Of a stretch of 5,328 bases of DNA, positions 1 through 5,328 are shown piece after piece. The DNA is taken from positions 1 through 5,328 of the forward strand of contig CAUGKZ010000152.1 of the NCBI GenBank assembly GCA_959600065.1. The letters run 5' to 3'. The translations under genes and the position numbers were made by a program. Source of the stretch: an uncultured Kroppenstedtia sp. Lineage in GTDB: Bacteria; Bacillota; Bacilli; Thermoactinomycetales; DSM-45169. A model generated the notes under the pieces. That model was not told the origin of the DNA. It did not search any database and worked only from the letters and a program-made list of their open reading frames with translations. Positions within the stretch are counted from its first letter, which is position 1, and each line of letters starts with the position of its first letter.

Positions 1-574
<574 letters not shown>

Positions 575-583
575 TCATATACT

Positions 584-1615
584 TCACAATATCAACATGG
601 CATCGCCAAAACTGAAAAAGCGGTACTTCTCCCGGACAGCCCTCTGGTAAGCTTGAAGCATCAGTTCCCGGGATGCAAAGGCACTCACCAACATCAGCAA
701 CGTCGATTTGGGGAGATGAAAATTGGTCAACAGGGCATCCGTCACCCGGAAAGGGAATCCCGGATAGATGAAGATATCCGTCCAACCTCTAGCCGCCCGA
801 ATCTCTCCCTGGTCCCGGGCTACCGTCTCCAACGTTCGCACCGAAGTCGTGCCTACAGCCACCACCCGGTTTCCCTTGGCTTGGGCGAGACGAATCTGTT
901 CTGCCGCCTCCTCGGATACCTCGTAAAACTCGGCATGCATCTGATGTGCCTCCACACTCTCCGCCGTCACCGGACGGAAGGTGCCCAAGCCTACATGCAA
1001 CGTGATGGTGACGATCTGGACGCCCTTGTCCTTCGCATGCTGTAGAAGATCCTCCGTAAAATGAAGCCCTGCGGTAGGAGCCGCTGCAGAGCCTAGAGCC
1101 CTGGAGTAGACGGTCTGATATCGTTCCGGCTCATCCAGCCGCCTGTGGATATAAGGAGGAAGCGGCATTTCTCCCAACCTTTCCAACAATGACTCCAGGT
1201 CTTGTCCCGAATATCGAAGCTGAAATACCCGTCCTCCTGCAGCATCTGTCACTTCTTGGGCTACTGCTTGCAGCTGCCCATCCCCAAAGCGGATCACAGT
1301 GCCTTCCTTCACCCGTTTGGCCGGTTTGACCAAGGCTTCCCAACGATCCCCACCTAGAGGGTTGAGTAACAACAGCTCGATCCGGGCCCCGGTTTCCTCC
1401 TTTTCCCCCACGAGACGCGCCGGCCGTACCCGAGTATCGTTCAGAACTAACACATCCCCTGGGTGAAGATATTCGAGAAGATCCGGAAACCGGCGATGCT
1501 CCGTGGTCTGCTCCTCCCGGTTGACCACCATCAACCGGGAACCACTCCGCTTTTGTGCCGGCTCCTGAGCGATTAATTCCTCAGGAAGTTCAAAATCAAA
1601 TTGCGAAACATCCAT
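584..1615 (-). CDS. queA: S-adenosylmethionine:tRNA ribosyltransferase-isomerase
   Basis: Transfers and isomerises the ribosyl part of S-adenosylmethionine onto the preQ1 base already placed in tRNA, giving epoxyqueuosine; a cytoplasmic enzyme. The protein has 343 residues, matching the usual ~342. Family motifs in order: [10 protein letters not shown] (10-19), [13 protein letters not shown] (56-68), MPLPPYIHR (150-158), [13 protein letters not shown] (175-187), [11 protein letters not shown] (206-216), [10 protein letters not shown] (254-263), [10 protein letters not shown] (277-286), [19 protein letters not shown] (295-313) and the C-terminal [13 protein letters not shown]. The frame stays open upstream to 1660, but the conserved N-terminus begins at [12 protein letters not shown], so the ATG at 1615-1613 is chosen; AGGAG lies 11 nt before it, slightly far. 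It is the first gene of a queA-tgt pair. Here it is separated by 689 nt from the ruv block that precedes it directly in many Bacilli. No feature is missing or broken. Confidence 0.97.
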   Translation of the reverse strand: MDVSQFDFELPEELIAQEPAQKRSGSRLMVVNREEQTTEHRRFPDLLEYLHPGDVLVLNDTRVRPARLVGEKEETGARIELLLLNPLGGDRWEALVKPAKRVKEGTVIRFGDGQLQAVAQEVTDAAGGRVFQLRYSGQDLESLLERLGEMPLPPYIHRRLDEPERYQTVYSRALGSAAAPTAGLHFTEDLLQHAKDKGVQIVTITLHVGLGTFRPVTAESVEAHQMHAEFYEVSEEAAEQIRLAQAKGNRVVAVGTTSVRTLETVARDQGEIRAARGWTDIFIYPGFPFRVTDALLTNFHLPKSTLLMLVSAFASRELMLQAYQRAVREKYRFFSFGDAMLIL

Positions 1616-1791
1616 CGCAAACCAAACTCCTATCTCTGAAGGTATCAGACTGCGTAACAAACATTTATGTACATCTCTTCATGCAACTTTCCCCTGAGAA
1701 GCGTTGTGATTACCTGCCTTTGCAGACAGTTGGGATGGGGTTTCACATTTCGGCACCTAAATTCTGACGAGCCAAAGATATTCCTGTGAAA
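1616..1791. other. Gene-free region between queA and element E1
   Basis: Contains the AGGAG site of queA (1627-1631) and no credible coding frame. I see no convincing promoter here for queA: CATAAA-like sequence occurs on the minus strand but without a matching -35. A small CTGCC/GGCAG-type hairpin lies near 1713-1725. A TCACAACGCTT motif on the minus strand (1709-1699) recurs beside both mobile elements. Confidence 0.5.
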
Positions 1792-1800
1792 CCCAACGCT
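1792..1800. repeat. Left 9-bp target-site duplication of E1
   Basis: CCCAACGCT directly abuts the left end of E1. Its partner CCCAACTCT (2062-2070) abuts the right end, so 8 of 9 bases match. The position relative to the inverted repeats is the same as in E2, which supports a target duplication with one later substitution. Confidence 0.75.
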
Positions 1801-2061
1801 CTGGCGTGTTGATTATCCATATTTCGGACGAAAATAAGGTCGGGGTGGTGGGAGGTGAAGAGCCTTTGCACCCATAGGGCACAAGTCTCGCCAGGGTCGC
1901 TTTCCGCTCCCGGGTCTCGCTATGCGTTCTTTGCAAGAGATCGTAGCCGTCCCACCCTCCCCGTCCCCTCAAGCGATATTTTACGATGGAGGGCAATGGA
2001 AAGAGCGAGCGAAAGGGTCGTTTCGTTTTCGCATCCATTTTATGGTTAATCAACAGCCCTG
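1801..2061. mobile_element. MITE-like non-autonomous element, copy E1 (261 bp)
   Basis: Non-coding insertion. The left end reads CTGGCGTGTTGATTATCCAT and the inward-reading right end CAGGGCTGTTGATTAACCAT: imperfect terminal inverted repeats sharing TGTTGATTA and CCAT. The element has the same ends, the same orientation and a homologous core as E2: TCTTTGCAAGA (1928-1938), TAGCCGTC, CACCCTCCCC, then AAGCGATATT ending at 1980. E1 is 78 bp longer, of which about 56 bp is an extra segment at roughly 1870-1927. A 98-codon minus-strand frame crosses it (2053-1757) but starts with TTG inside the inverted repeat, is rich in Arg and Pro, and extends into flanking DNA, so I do not call it a gene. The 9-bp duplication and C-starting ends resemble IS4-type elements, but IS1 and some IS5 members also make 9-bp duplications, and no transposase is present here to settle it. 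Confidence 0.82.
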
Positions 2062-2070
2062 CCCAACTCT
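2062..2070. repeat. Right 9-bp target-site duplication of E1
   Basis: CCCAACTCT follows the right end of E1 directly and matches the left copy CCCAACGCT except at the seventh base. Confidence 0.75.
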
Positions 2071-2079
2071 CCCTGTGAC

Positions 2080-2101
2080 GACTTTTTCACAACACTTTTA
2101 G
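2080..2101 (+). repeat. Short intergenic repeat beside E1
   Basis: This 22-nt stretch matches 18 of 22 bases at 5083-5104, next to E2; the best-conserved part is TCACAACNCTTTNAG. A third, looser copy lies on the minus strand at 1709-1694. It is outside the target duplications, so it is not part of the mobile elements as bounded here. Its role is unknown. Confidence 0.4.
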
Positions 2102-2168
2102 AATCATGGTGAATAAGTGCTGGCATAGTTCTGTCACACCCTCATCCTCCCTGCCCCATCATTCATCT

Positions 2169-2198
2169 ATCATAATAAGATCGTAACAAATAAGTAAA
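2169..2198 (-). promoter_or_regulatory. Possible sigma-A promoter pointing toward queA
   Basis: The minus strand carries TTTACT (plus 2193-2198, four of six -35 bases), an 18-nt spacer and TATGAT (plus 2169-2174, five of six -10 bases). It lies downstream of the ruv-operon terminator and would give transcripts starting near 2162 that read through E1 into queA, about 550 nt away. It may be the queA-tgt promoter from before E1 inserted. Moderate sequence match; no other support. Confidence 0.35.
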
Positions 2199-2284
2199 GG
2201 ATACTCCCTTTCGCCCCATTCCTTTGGCTGATTCACCCCTCTTCTGTGACTGGGCCAGGAGGAACCCCGGAAATTTTTCAGAGT

Positions 2285-2318
2285 AAAGAAAAAATGCCTG
2301 CTCCCTATCGGAACAGGC
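2285..2318 (-). terminator. Intrinsic terminator of the ruvC-ruvA-ruvB-DUF2905 operon
   Basis: On the minus strand, GCCTGTTCC (plus 2318-2310) pairs with GGAGCAGGC (plus 2304-2296), giving a 9-bp stem with one G-U pair and a 5-nt loop, followed by ATTTTTTCTTT. The loop contains the end of the coding frame and the TAG stop codon of the DUF2905 gene, so coding and termination signals overlap. It separates the ruv operon from queA-tgt. Confidence 0.88.
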
Positions 2319-2523
2319 GAAACAAATAAAGCAACAGGGAAAGTACCACACTGATCAGGATGCTGGTCACCACAGGAAAGTAAAATTTGAAGTTCTCTTT
2401 TTCAATCACGATATCCCCCGGGAGACGTCCCAAGTTGAAAAAGCGGCCACCAAAATGCCACAACAGACCAAAGGATACCAAAAGGATGCCAAAGAAAATC
2501 AGCATTTTCGGAATCGGATTCAT
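2305..2523 (-). CDS. DUF2905 family small membrane protein
   Basis: A 72-residue protein of unknown function. Two hydrophobic segments, about residues 8-26 and 48-68, are predicted to span the membrane. The connecting loop holds [20 protein letters not shown] followed by FPVVTS; the LGRLPGDI and FYFP..TS parts are characteristic of DUF2905. The start ATG overlaps the ruvB stop in an ATGA arrangement, with GGTGGAG about 8 nt upstream, implying translational coupling to ruvB. Family members often sit directly after ruvB in Bacilli, but nothing in the sequence shows a part in recombination, and the link may be only positional. It is the last gene of its operon, and its final codons form one arm of the terminator hairpin. 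Confidence 0.9.
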   Translation of the reverse strand: MNPIPKMLIFFGILLVSFGLLWHFGGRFFNLGRLPGDIVIEKENFKFYFPVVTSILISVVLSLLLYLFRLFR

Positions 2524-3518
2524 GACGGCAACTCCACCCCAAAGTGTTGATAACAGCGGGGAGTGAGCATCCGTCCACGAGGAGTACGCTGCAAAAATCC
2601 GATCTGCATCAAATACGGCTCATACACATCCTCCACCGTATGAGCCTCCTCCCCGATCGTGGCTGCAATCGTCTCCAGCCCGACAGGCCCTCCCCGAAAA
2701 TGGGTCAGGATCGTTTTCAACAACTTATGATCCACTTCATCCAATCCCAGTCTGTCCACCTGAATCCGATCCAATGCATCCTGAGCCGCTTCCTTAGTGA
2801 TCACCCCGTCACCCTGAACTTGAACAAAATCCCGCACCCGCTTCAGCAGACGATTGGACACCCGCGGCGTGCCCCGGGAACGGCAGGCGATCTCCTCTGC
2901 CCCCGCTTCCCGAATCGAAACCCCCAAAAGATCCGCCGCCCGCATCACAATCAGGGTCAGCTCCTCCTGGGTATAGTATTCCAACCGACTGACCACGCCA
3001 AACCGATCCCGCAACGGGGAGGAAAGAGAACCGGCTCGGGTGGTGGCTCCCACCAGAGTGAAGGGAGGAAGATCCAAACGAACCGAGCGGGCGCTAGGCC
3101 CTTTTCCGATCACGATATCCAAGGCAAAGTCTTCCATCGCCGGATAGAGAACTTCCTCTACACTGCGGTTGAGCCGATGAATTTCATCGATAAATAAGAG
3201 ATCGCTCTCCTGCAGATTGGTCAGGATCGCTGCCAGATCCCCGGGACGTTCGATGGCCGGCCCGGAAGTGGTCCGGACCTGGACCCCCATTTCATTGGCG
3301 ATGATATGAGAAAGGGTGGTTTTTCCCAAACCCGGTGGTCCGTACAACAACACATGGTCCAGAGGATCCCTACGCATCTTGGCCGCTTCTATGTACACCT
3401 TCAGGTTCTCTTTCACCCGTGTCTGTCCGATGTAATCATCCAGGTAACGGGGACGCAAGCTGAATTCCATCGGTTCATCTTCCGTTGAAAAATGGGAAGA
3501 AATCATCCGCTCTTCCAT
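2520..3518 (-). CDS. ruvB: Holliday junction branch migration ATPase RuvB
   Basis: Hexameric AAA+ motor that, bound to RuvA at a Holliday junction, pumps DNA to move the branch point during recombinational repair and fork rescue. The protein has 332 residues, close to the usual ~334. Motifs: N-terminal [12 protein letters not shown] (21-32), Walker A GPPGLGKT (60-67), Walker B LLFIDEIH (107-114), [22 protein letters not shown] (140-161 region) with sensor 1, the PLRDRFG segment with the arginine finger (R170), sensor 2 [10 protein letters not shown] (216-225), and the C-terminal winged-helix region with [15 protein letters not shown] and the conserved RTPRGR (311-316). The ATG at 3518 is preceded by a GGGGGG site (3524-3529) that overlaps the ruvA stop codon. 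It lies 10 nt after ruvA and overlaps the DUF2905 gene by 4 nt, so the three are co-translated. All key residues are intact. Confidence 0.98.
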   Translation of the reverse strand: MEERMISSHFSTEDEPMEFSLRPRYLDDYIGQTRVKENLKVYIEAAKMRRDPLDHVLLYGPPGLGKTTLSHIIANEMGVQVRTTSGPAIERPGDLAAILTNLQESDLLFIDEIHRLNRSVEEVLYPAMEDFALDIVIGKGPSARSVRLDLPPFTLVGATTRAGSLSSPLRDRFGVVSRLEYYTQEELTLIVMRAADLLGVSIREAGAEEIACRSRGTPRVSNRLLKRVRDFVQVQGDGVITKEAAQDALDRIQVDRLGLDEVDHKLLKTILTHFRGGPVGLETIAATIGEEAHTVEDVYEPYLMQIGFLQRTPRGRMLTPRCYQHFGVELPS

Positions 3519-3528
3519 CCCGTCCCCC

Positions 3529-4143
3529 CTATTCCTTCATGGAAAATTGCAATGCACGGCGAATCCATTGATCCAATCCCGGTTCTTCCTCGCCAAAATC
3601 TTTCCTGGCTATCGCCACGGCCTGAGAAGCTTCTTCTTCATTATATCCCAGGGCTTGCAGAGCTTCAATCGCCTCCAAAGATCCGGCTCGCGCCACCTGC
3701 CTAGAGGTGTCGACTCGGACAGCGGAAACAAAGCTTTCATTGAGGCCTGATTTTTTCAATTTATCCTTCAGATCCAACACGATCCGCTGGGCTGTTTTCT
3801 TCCCTACCCCCGGCAATTTGGTGAGAAAACGGAGATCTTCCTGCTCTACTGCCTCCACCAGGCGCCCCGGATTCCCGGCGCCTGTCACCGCCAGCGCTAC
3901 TTTGGGTCCGATCCCGGAGACTTCCAAAAGGAGGCGGACCAGATCCCGTACCTGTCGTTCGCGAAAGCCGTACAGTGTATGGGCATCCTCCCGGATCACT
4001 TGATGGGTGTACACCGTCACCTCTTCCCCCTCTTCCCATTCCAGAGGATGGACGCAAAAGAGCAGATACCCCACCCCTCCGGTTTCCACCACGATCGTTT
4101 CCGCCGTTCGATAAGCTACGATTCCCCGGATAAACTCGATCAT
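3529..4143 (-). CDS. ruvA: Holliday junction DNA-binding subunit RuvA
   Basis: Tetrameric protein that binds the four-way junction, holds it in an open square form and loads RuvB. It has 204 residues (family about 200). The N-terminal OB-fold domain begins [10 protein letters not shown]; the central domain has two helix-hairpin-helix DNA-binding motifs, [10 protein letters not shown] (75-84) and [10 protein letters not shown] (110-119); the C-terminal three-helix domain that contacts RuvB spans about 153-202 and includes [12 protein letters not shown]. The open frame extends to 4197, but the conserved N-terminus and a GGGGAGGTGA site about 4 nt ahead of the ATG at 4143-4141 fix this start. 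It begins 4 nt after the ruvC stop. In Bacillus subtilis and some relatives other genes lie beside ruvA; here ruvC is its immediate upstream partner, a compact resolvasome operon. Confidence 0.98.
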   Translation of the reverse strand: MIEFIRGIVAYRTAETIVVETGGVGYLLFCVHPLEWEEGEEVTVYTHQVIREDAHTLYGFRERQVRDLVRLLLEVSGIGPKVALAVTGAGNPGRLVEAVEQEDLRFLTKLPGVGKKTAQRIVLDLKDKLKKSGLNESFVSAVRVDTSRQVARAGSLEAIEALQALGYNEEEASQAVAIARKDFGEEEPGLDQWIRRALQFSMKE

Positions 4144-4147
4144 CCCT

Positions 4148-4645
4148 TCACCTCCCCTTCCCAAGCCGACGGGGCAAGGTATTGGAATGAGCCTCACAGA
4201 TGGCTACTCCCAGTGCATCCGCCACATCATCAGGCTTCGGGATTCCCGGCAAATTCAAAAGCATTCGAACCATCTCCTGAATCTGTCGCTTTTGCGCTTG
4301 ACCATAACCGACCACTGCCATTTTCACCTGTAAGGGAGTGTACTCTGTGATGACGGCTCCCGCCTCCTCCGCCCCCAGCATTAACACGCCTCGCGCCTGC
4401 CCGACAGTGAAGGCCGTGGTCACATTCCGATTGAAAAACAACTTCTCAATCGCCACCACATCAGGGCGGTACTTTTGATACAGTTCAGTCACTTCATCAT
4501 AAATCTGTTTCAGCCGGGTCCCTGTCGACAATCCTGCCTCGGTCTCGATACTACCGTAGTCGACGGCTTTCAATCGATTTCCCCGCTGATCGATCACACC
4601 ATAACCTACAATGGCGATCCCCGGATCAATCCCTATAATGCGCAC
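4148..4645 (-). CDS. ruvC: Holliday junction resolvase RuvC
   Basis: Dimeric endonuclease that cuts Holliday junctions symmetrically, finishing recombination after RuvAB branch migration. It has 165 residues, typical of the family (E. coli 173). The RNase H-like fold shows all four acidic metal-binding residues: D7 in IGIDPG, E67 in VAIEKLFF, and D140 and D143 in DDVADALGVAI. The conserved NVTTAFTVGQARG stretch (74-86) is also present. The start is GTG at 4645-4643, preceded by GGGAGG with a 7-nt gap. It is the first gene of the operon, with a promoter about 50 nt upstream. Bacillus subtilis lacks RuvC and uses RecU, so its presence narrows the likely lineage within Bacilli. The gene looks intact, and the ordinary start of this family (MRIIGIDPG) confirms GTG as the start. 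Confidence 0.97.
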   Translation of the reverse strand: MRIIGIDPGIAIVGYGVIDQRGNRLKAVDYGSIETEAGLSTGTRLKQIYDEVTELYQKYRPDVVAIEKLFFNRNVTTAFTVGQARGVLMLGAEEAGAVITEYTPLQVKMAVVGYGQAQKRQIQEMVRMLLNLPGIPKPDDVADALGVAICEAHSNTLPRRLGKGR

Positions 4646-4652
4646 ACCTGCA

Positions 4653-4658
4653 CCTCCC
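4653..4658 (-). promoter_or_regulatory. Shine-Dalgarno site deciding the GTG start of ruvC
   Basis: GGGAGG on the minus strand lies 7 nt before the GTG at 4645. It supports GTG rather than any in-frame codon further upstream. Confidence 0.75.
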
Positions 4659-4692
4659 AGGGGGTCGAACCCACGTTTGCCATCAGCAGATG

Positions 4693-4701
4693 ATTATACC
4701 A
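4693..4701 (-). promoter_or_regulatory. Extended -10 promoter of the ruv operon
   Basis: The minus strand reads TGGTATAAT: a perfect TATAAT preceded by the TG of an extended -10. No good -35 lies 16-18 nt upstream, as is common for extended -10 promoters. The transcript would start near 4686, giving a leader of about 40 nt before the ruvC start. No LexA-type operator of the Gram-positive form was noticed around it, but I could not search exhaustively. Confidence 0.6.
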
Positions 4702-4881
4702 TACTTTTTGCAGTCGCGAGGATGGGAGGCTTGTATGATTTTCCTTTTTCCAGCACATGACTAAGGTTGAAGTAGCGACCCTCTCTGAACTCTTGCCCCA
4801 AAGCGCAGAGCACCCAGGCGAGACATGCGGAGGCAAATTCAATCCTCCCTCTCTGCCCTTCTGCGATTTTCCACCCTCATT
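4702..4881. other. Gene-free region between the ruv promoter and E2
   Basis: I see no supported gene, RNA or terminator here. A minus-strand frame of 69 codons (4842-4633) runs through the ruvC promoter and is not credible. TATGAT on the plus strand at 4734-4739 lacks a properly spaced -35. If the plus-strand lipoprotein gene once had a promoter here, E2 now lies between it and the gene. Confidence 0.4.
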
Positions 4882-4890
4882 CGTACAGGG
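4882..4890. repeat. Left 9-bp target-site duplication of E2
   Basis: CGTACAGGG abuts the left end of E2 and is repeated exactly at 5074-5082 against its right end. Confidence 0.87.
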
Positions 4891-5073
4891 CTAGGCTGTT
4901 GATTGGCCATATTTTTGTGGGTAACCAGAGTCGAGATGGTAGGGCGGCGGAGATCCTTTGCGCTCTTTGCAAGATCCTAGCCGTCTCACCCTCCCCCCAC
5001 AAGCCATATTCTCGCTTGGGGGCAAGTAGGGTGGCGAAGGTCTGCCCCATATTCCGGGTAATCAACAGACCTG
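4891..5073. mobile_element. MITE-like non-autonomous element, copy E2 (183 bp)
   Basis: Shorter relative of E1. The left end reads CTAGGCTGTTGATTGGCCAT and the inward-reading right end CAGGTCTGTTGATTACCCGG. It is flanked by a perfect 9-bp direct repeat. The core TCTTTGCAAGA (4964-4974), TAGCCGTC, CACCCTCCCC and AAGCCATATT (5001-5010) aligns with E1 in the same orientation. Two hairpins can form: about 4943-4985, around TTGC-loop-GCAA and paired GATC copies, and 4987-5033. Frames through it (minus 5065-4877, plus 4899-5186) use inverted-repeat sequence and lack ribosome binding sites, so it is treated as non-coding. No transposase is encoded; movement would need an enzyme supplied elsewhere in the genome. 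It lies 48 nt before the lipoprotein start codon. Confidence 0.85.
4987..5033. repeat. Internal hairpin of E2
   Basis: CACCCT (4987-4992) pairs with AGGGTG (5028-5033). Inside it, CCCCC plus AAGC (4994-4998, 5001-5004) pairs with GCTTGGGGG (5014-5022) with a 2-nt bulge and a 9-nt loop. No T-run follows on either strand, so it is not an ordinary terminator. A weaker version exists in E1 (CCCTC near 1965 with GAGGG near 1990). Confidence 0.65.
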
Positions 5074-5082
5074 CGTACAGGG
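5074..5082. repeat. Right 9-bp target-site duplication of E2
   Basis: CGTACAGGG, identical to the copy at 4882-4890, begins exactly at the right end of E2. Confidence 0.87.
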
Positions 5083-5104
5083 GACTTGATCACAACTCTT
5101 TCAG
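5083..5104 (+). repeat. Short intergenic repeat beside E2, partner of 2080-2101
   Basis: Matches 18 of 22 bases of 2080-2101, including TCACAACNCTTTNAG. It lies just before the ribosome binding site of the lipoprotein gene and could be part of its leader. Confidence 0.4.
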
Positions 5105-5121
5105 TCGGGAGTGCCAAAAGG

Positions 5122-5328
5122 ATGAAAAAATACGGGATCCTGTTTCTCACCCTCCTGCTCGGCTTCGCCTCAGGAGGATGCGGTAATCATCTGTCCGGTC
5201 CGGAGAAGACTGCGGTCCGATTCTACAAAGAAGTCTGGGTGGAAGGCGACCTCAACCACTCCTCTCGTCTGCTGGCCCATCCACGCAACCGGAAGGAACT
5301 AGGTTGGCGGGTGGAACAAACCCGGTCT
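5122..5328 (+). CDS. Putative secreted lipoprotein, N-terminal 69 residues (cut by window edge)
   Basis: Frame open from ATG at 5122 to the right edge. The N-terminus MKKYGILFLTLLLGFASGGC is a lipoprotein-type signal: two lysines, a hydrophobic core at about residues 4-16, then Cys20 as the likely lipidated residue. The lipobox SGGC is not ideal because position -3 is Ser and not Leu. After it come GNHLSGPEK and TAVRFYKEVWVEGDLNHSSRL. The FYKEVW.EGD pattern resembles the first helix of small NTF2-like secreted proteins of the DUF4878 kind, but this is a weak resemblance and I do not assign a family. GGGAG (5107-5111) lies 10 nt upstream and AAAAGG directly abuts the ATG. It is transcribed divergently from ruvC. 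E2 ends 48 nt before the start, so its promoter must lie in that short gap, inside E2 or beyond it; I see no clear one. Confidence 0.75.
   Translation, partial: MKKYGILFLTLLLGFASGGCGNHLSGPEKTAVRFYKEVWVEGDLNHSSRLLAHPRNRKELGWRVEQTRS

Noticed and set aside
1616..1660. Longer queA start 15 codons upstream
   Set aside because: The extra residues do not match the family N-terminus; [12 protein letters not shown] aligns with known QueA starts and gives the usual length.
1757..2053. 98-codon minus-strand frame through E1
   Set aside because: It starts with TTG inside the inverted repeat, has no properly spaced ribosome site, is Arg/Pro-rich, and its end lies in flanking DNA beyond the target duplication, so it exists only because of the insertion.
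2074..2091. TGTGA-N8-TCACA inverted repeat as an Fnr- or Rex-like operator
   Set aside because: The spacer is 8 nt where those sites need about 6, and the half-sites are otherwise poor; TCACA also belongs to the repeated TCACAACNCTT motif.
4144..4197. Longer ruvA start 18 codons upstream
   Set aside because: It would overlap ruvC, and the family begins at MIEFIRG, which has its own strong ribosome site.
4660..4675. GGGTTCGACCC near ruvC as a tRNA T-arm remnant
   Set aside because: The arms do not form the 5-bp stem of a T-arm and there is no other tRNA structure around it; it is a short palindrome in the ruvC leader.
4806..4834. GTCTCGCCTGGGT on the minus strand matching GTCTCGCCAGGGT in E1 as a remnant of a third element
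   Set aside because: A 12/13 match in a window this size is expected about once by chance, and no inverted repeat or core accompanies it.
4633..4842. 69-codon minus-strand frame upstream of ruvC
   Set aside because: It covers the ruv promoter and ribosome site, and its start TTG lies too close to GGGAGG; composition is not protein-like.
4877..5065. 62-codon minus-strand frame through E2
   Set aside because: It lies almost wholly within the repeat, lacks a ribosome binding site and does not preserve the E1 frame as a comparable protein.
4899..5186. 95-codon plus-strand frame from E2 into the lipoprotein gene
   Set aside because: It overlaps the lipoprotein signal sequence in another frame and begins inside the inverted repeat; the lipoprotein frame has the clear signal peptide.

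Overview
The window looks like chromosomal DNA of a spore-former-type Gram-positive bacterium (Bacillota, class Bacilli). The RuvB, RuvA, QueA and Tgt sequences read like close relatives of the Bacillus proteins, ribosome binding sites are strong and G-rich, and the base composition is fairly balanced. RuvC is present, although Bacillus subtilis itself lacks it and uses RecU. Together with a DUF2905 gene directly after ruvB, this points to a lineage such as Thermoactinomycetaceae or the Paenibacillus/Brevibacillus side of Bacilli. That placement is inference, not something the sequence proves.

Layout. All housekeeping genes lie on the minus strand, so transcription runs from right to left. 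The first block is ruvC (4645-4148), ruvA (4143-3529), ruvB (3518-2520) and a small DUF2905 membrane protein gene (2523-2305). Spacings are 4 nt, 10 nt and a 4-nt overlap, so this is a tight operon. It has an extended -10 promoter at 4693-4701 and a clear intrinsic terminator at 2285-2318 that overlaps the last stop codon. The second block is queA (1615-584) and tgt (508 to beyond the left edge), the last two steps of queuosine modification that run on tRNA. A plus-strand gene for a small secreted lipoprotein begins at 5122 and runs off the right edge.

How the genes work together. RuvA and RuvB form the Holliday-junction branch-migration motor and RuvC cuts the junction, so the first block is a complete resolvasome. 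Tgt inserts preQ1 into the anticodon wobble position and QueA converts it to epoxyqueuosine.

The most unusual content is in the two large gene-free regions, 1616-2304 and 4646-5121. Each holds one copy of the same non-coding element: E1 at 1801-2061 (261 bp) and E2 at 4891-5073 (183 bp). Both have imperfect terminal inverted repeats around TGTTGATT, a shared internal core, internal hairpin potential, and a 9-bp direct repeat at exactly the element ends (8/9 for E1, 9/9 for E2). These are the hallmarks of a MITE, a short non-autonomous transposon. The two copies have the same orientation and bracket the ruv operon, but each has its own target duplication, so they are independent insertions and not a composite transposon. 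E1 sits between the ruv block and queA-tgt, which are contiguous in many relatives.
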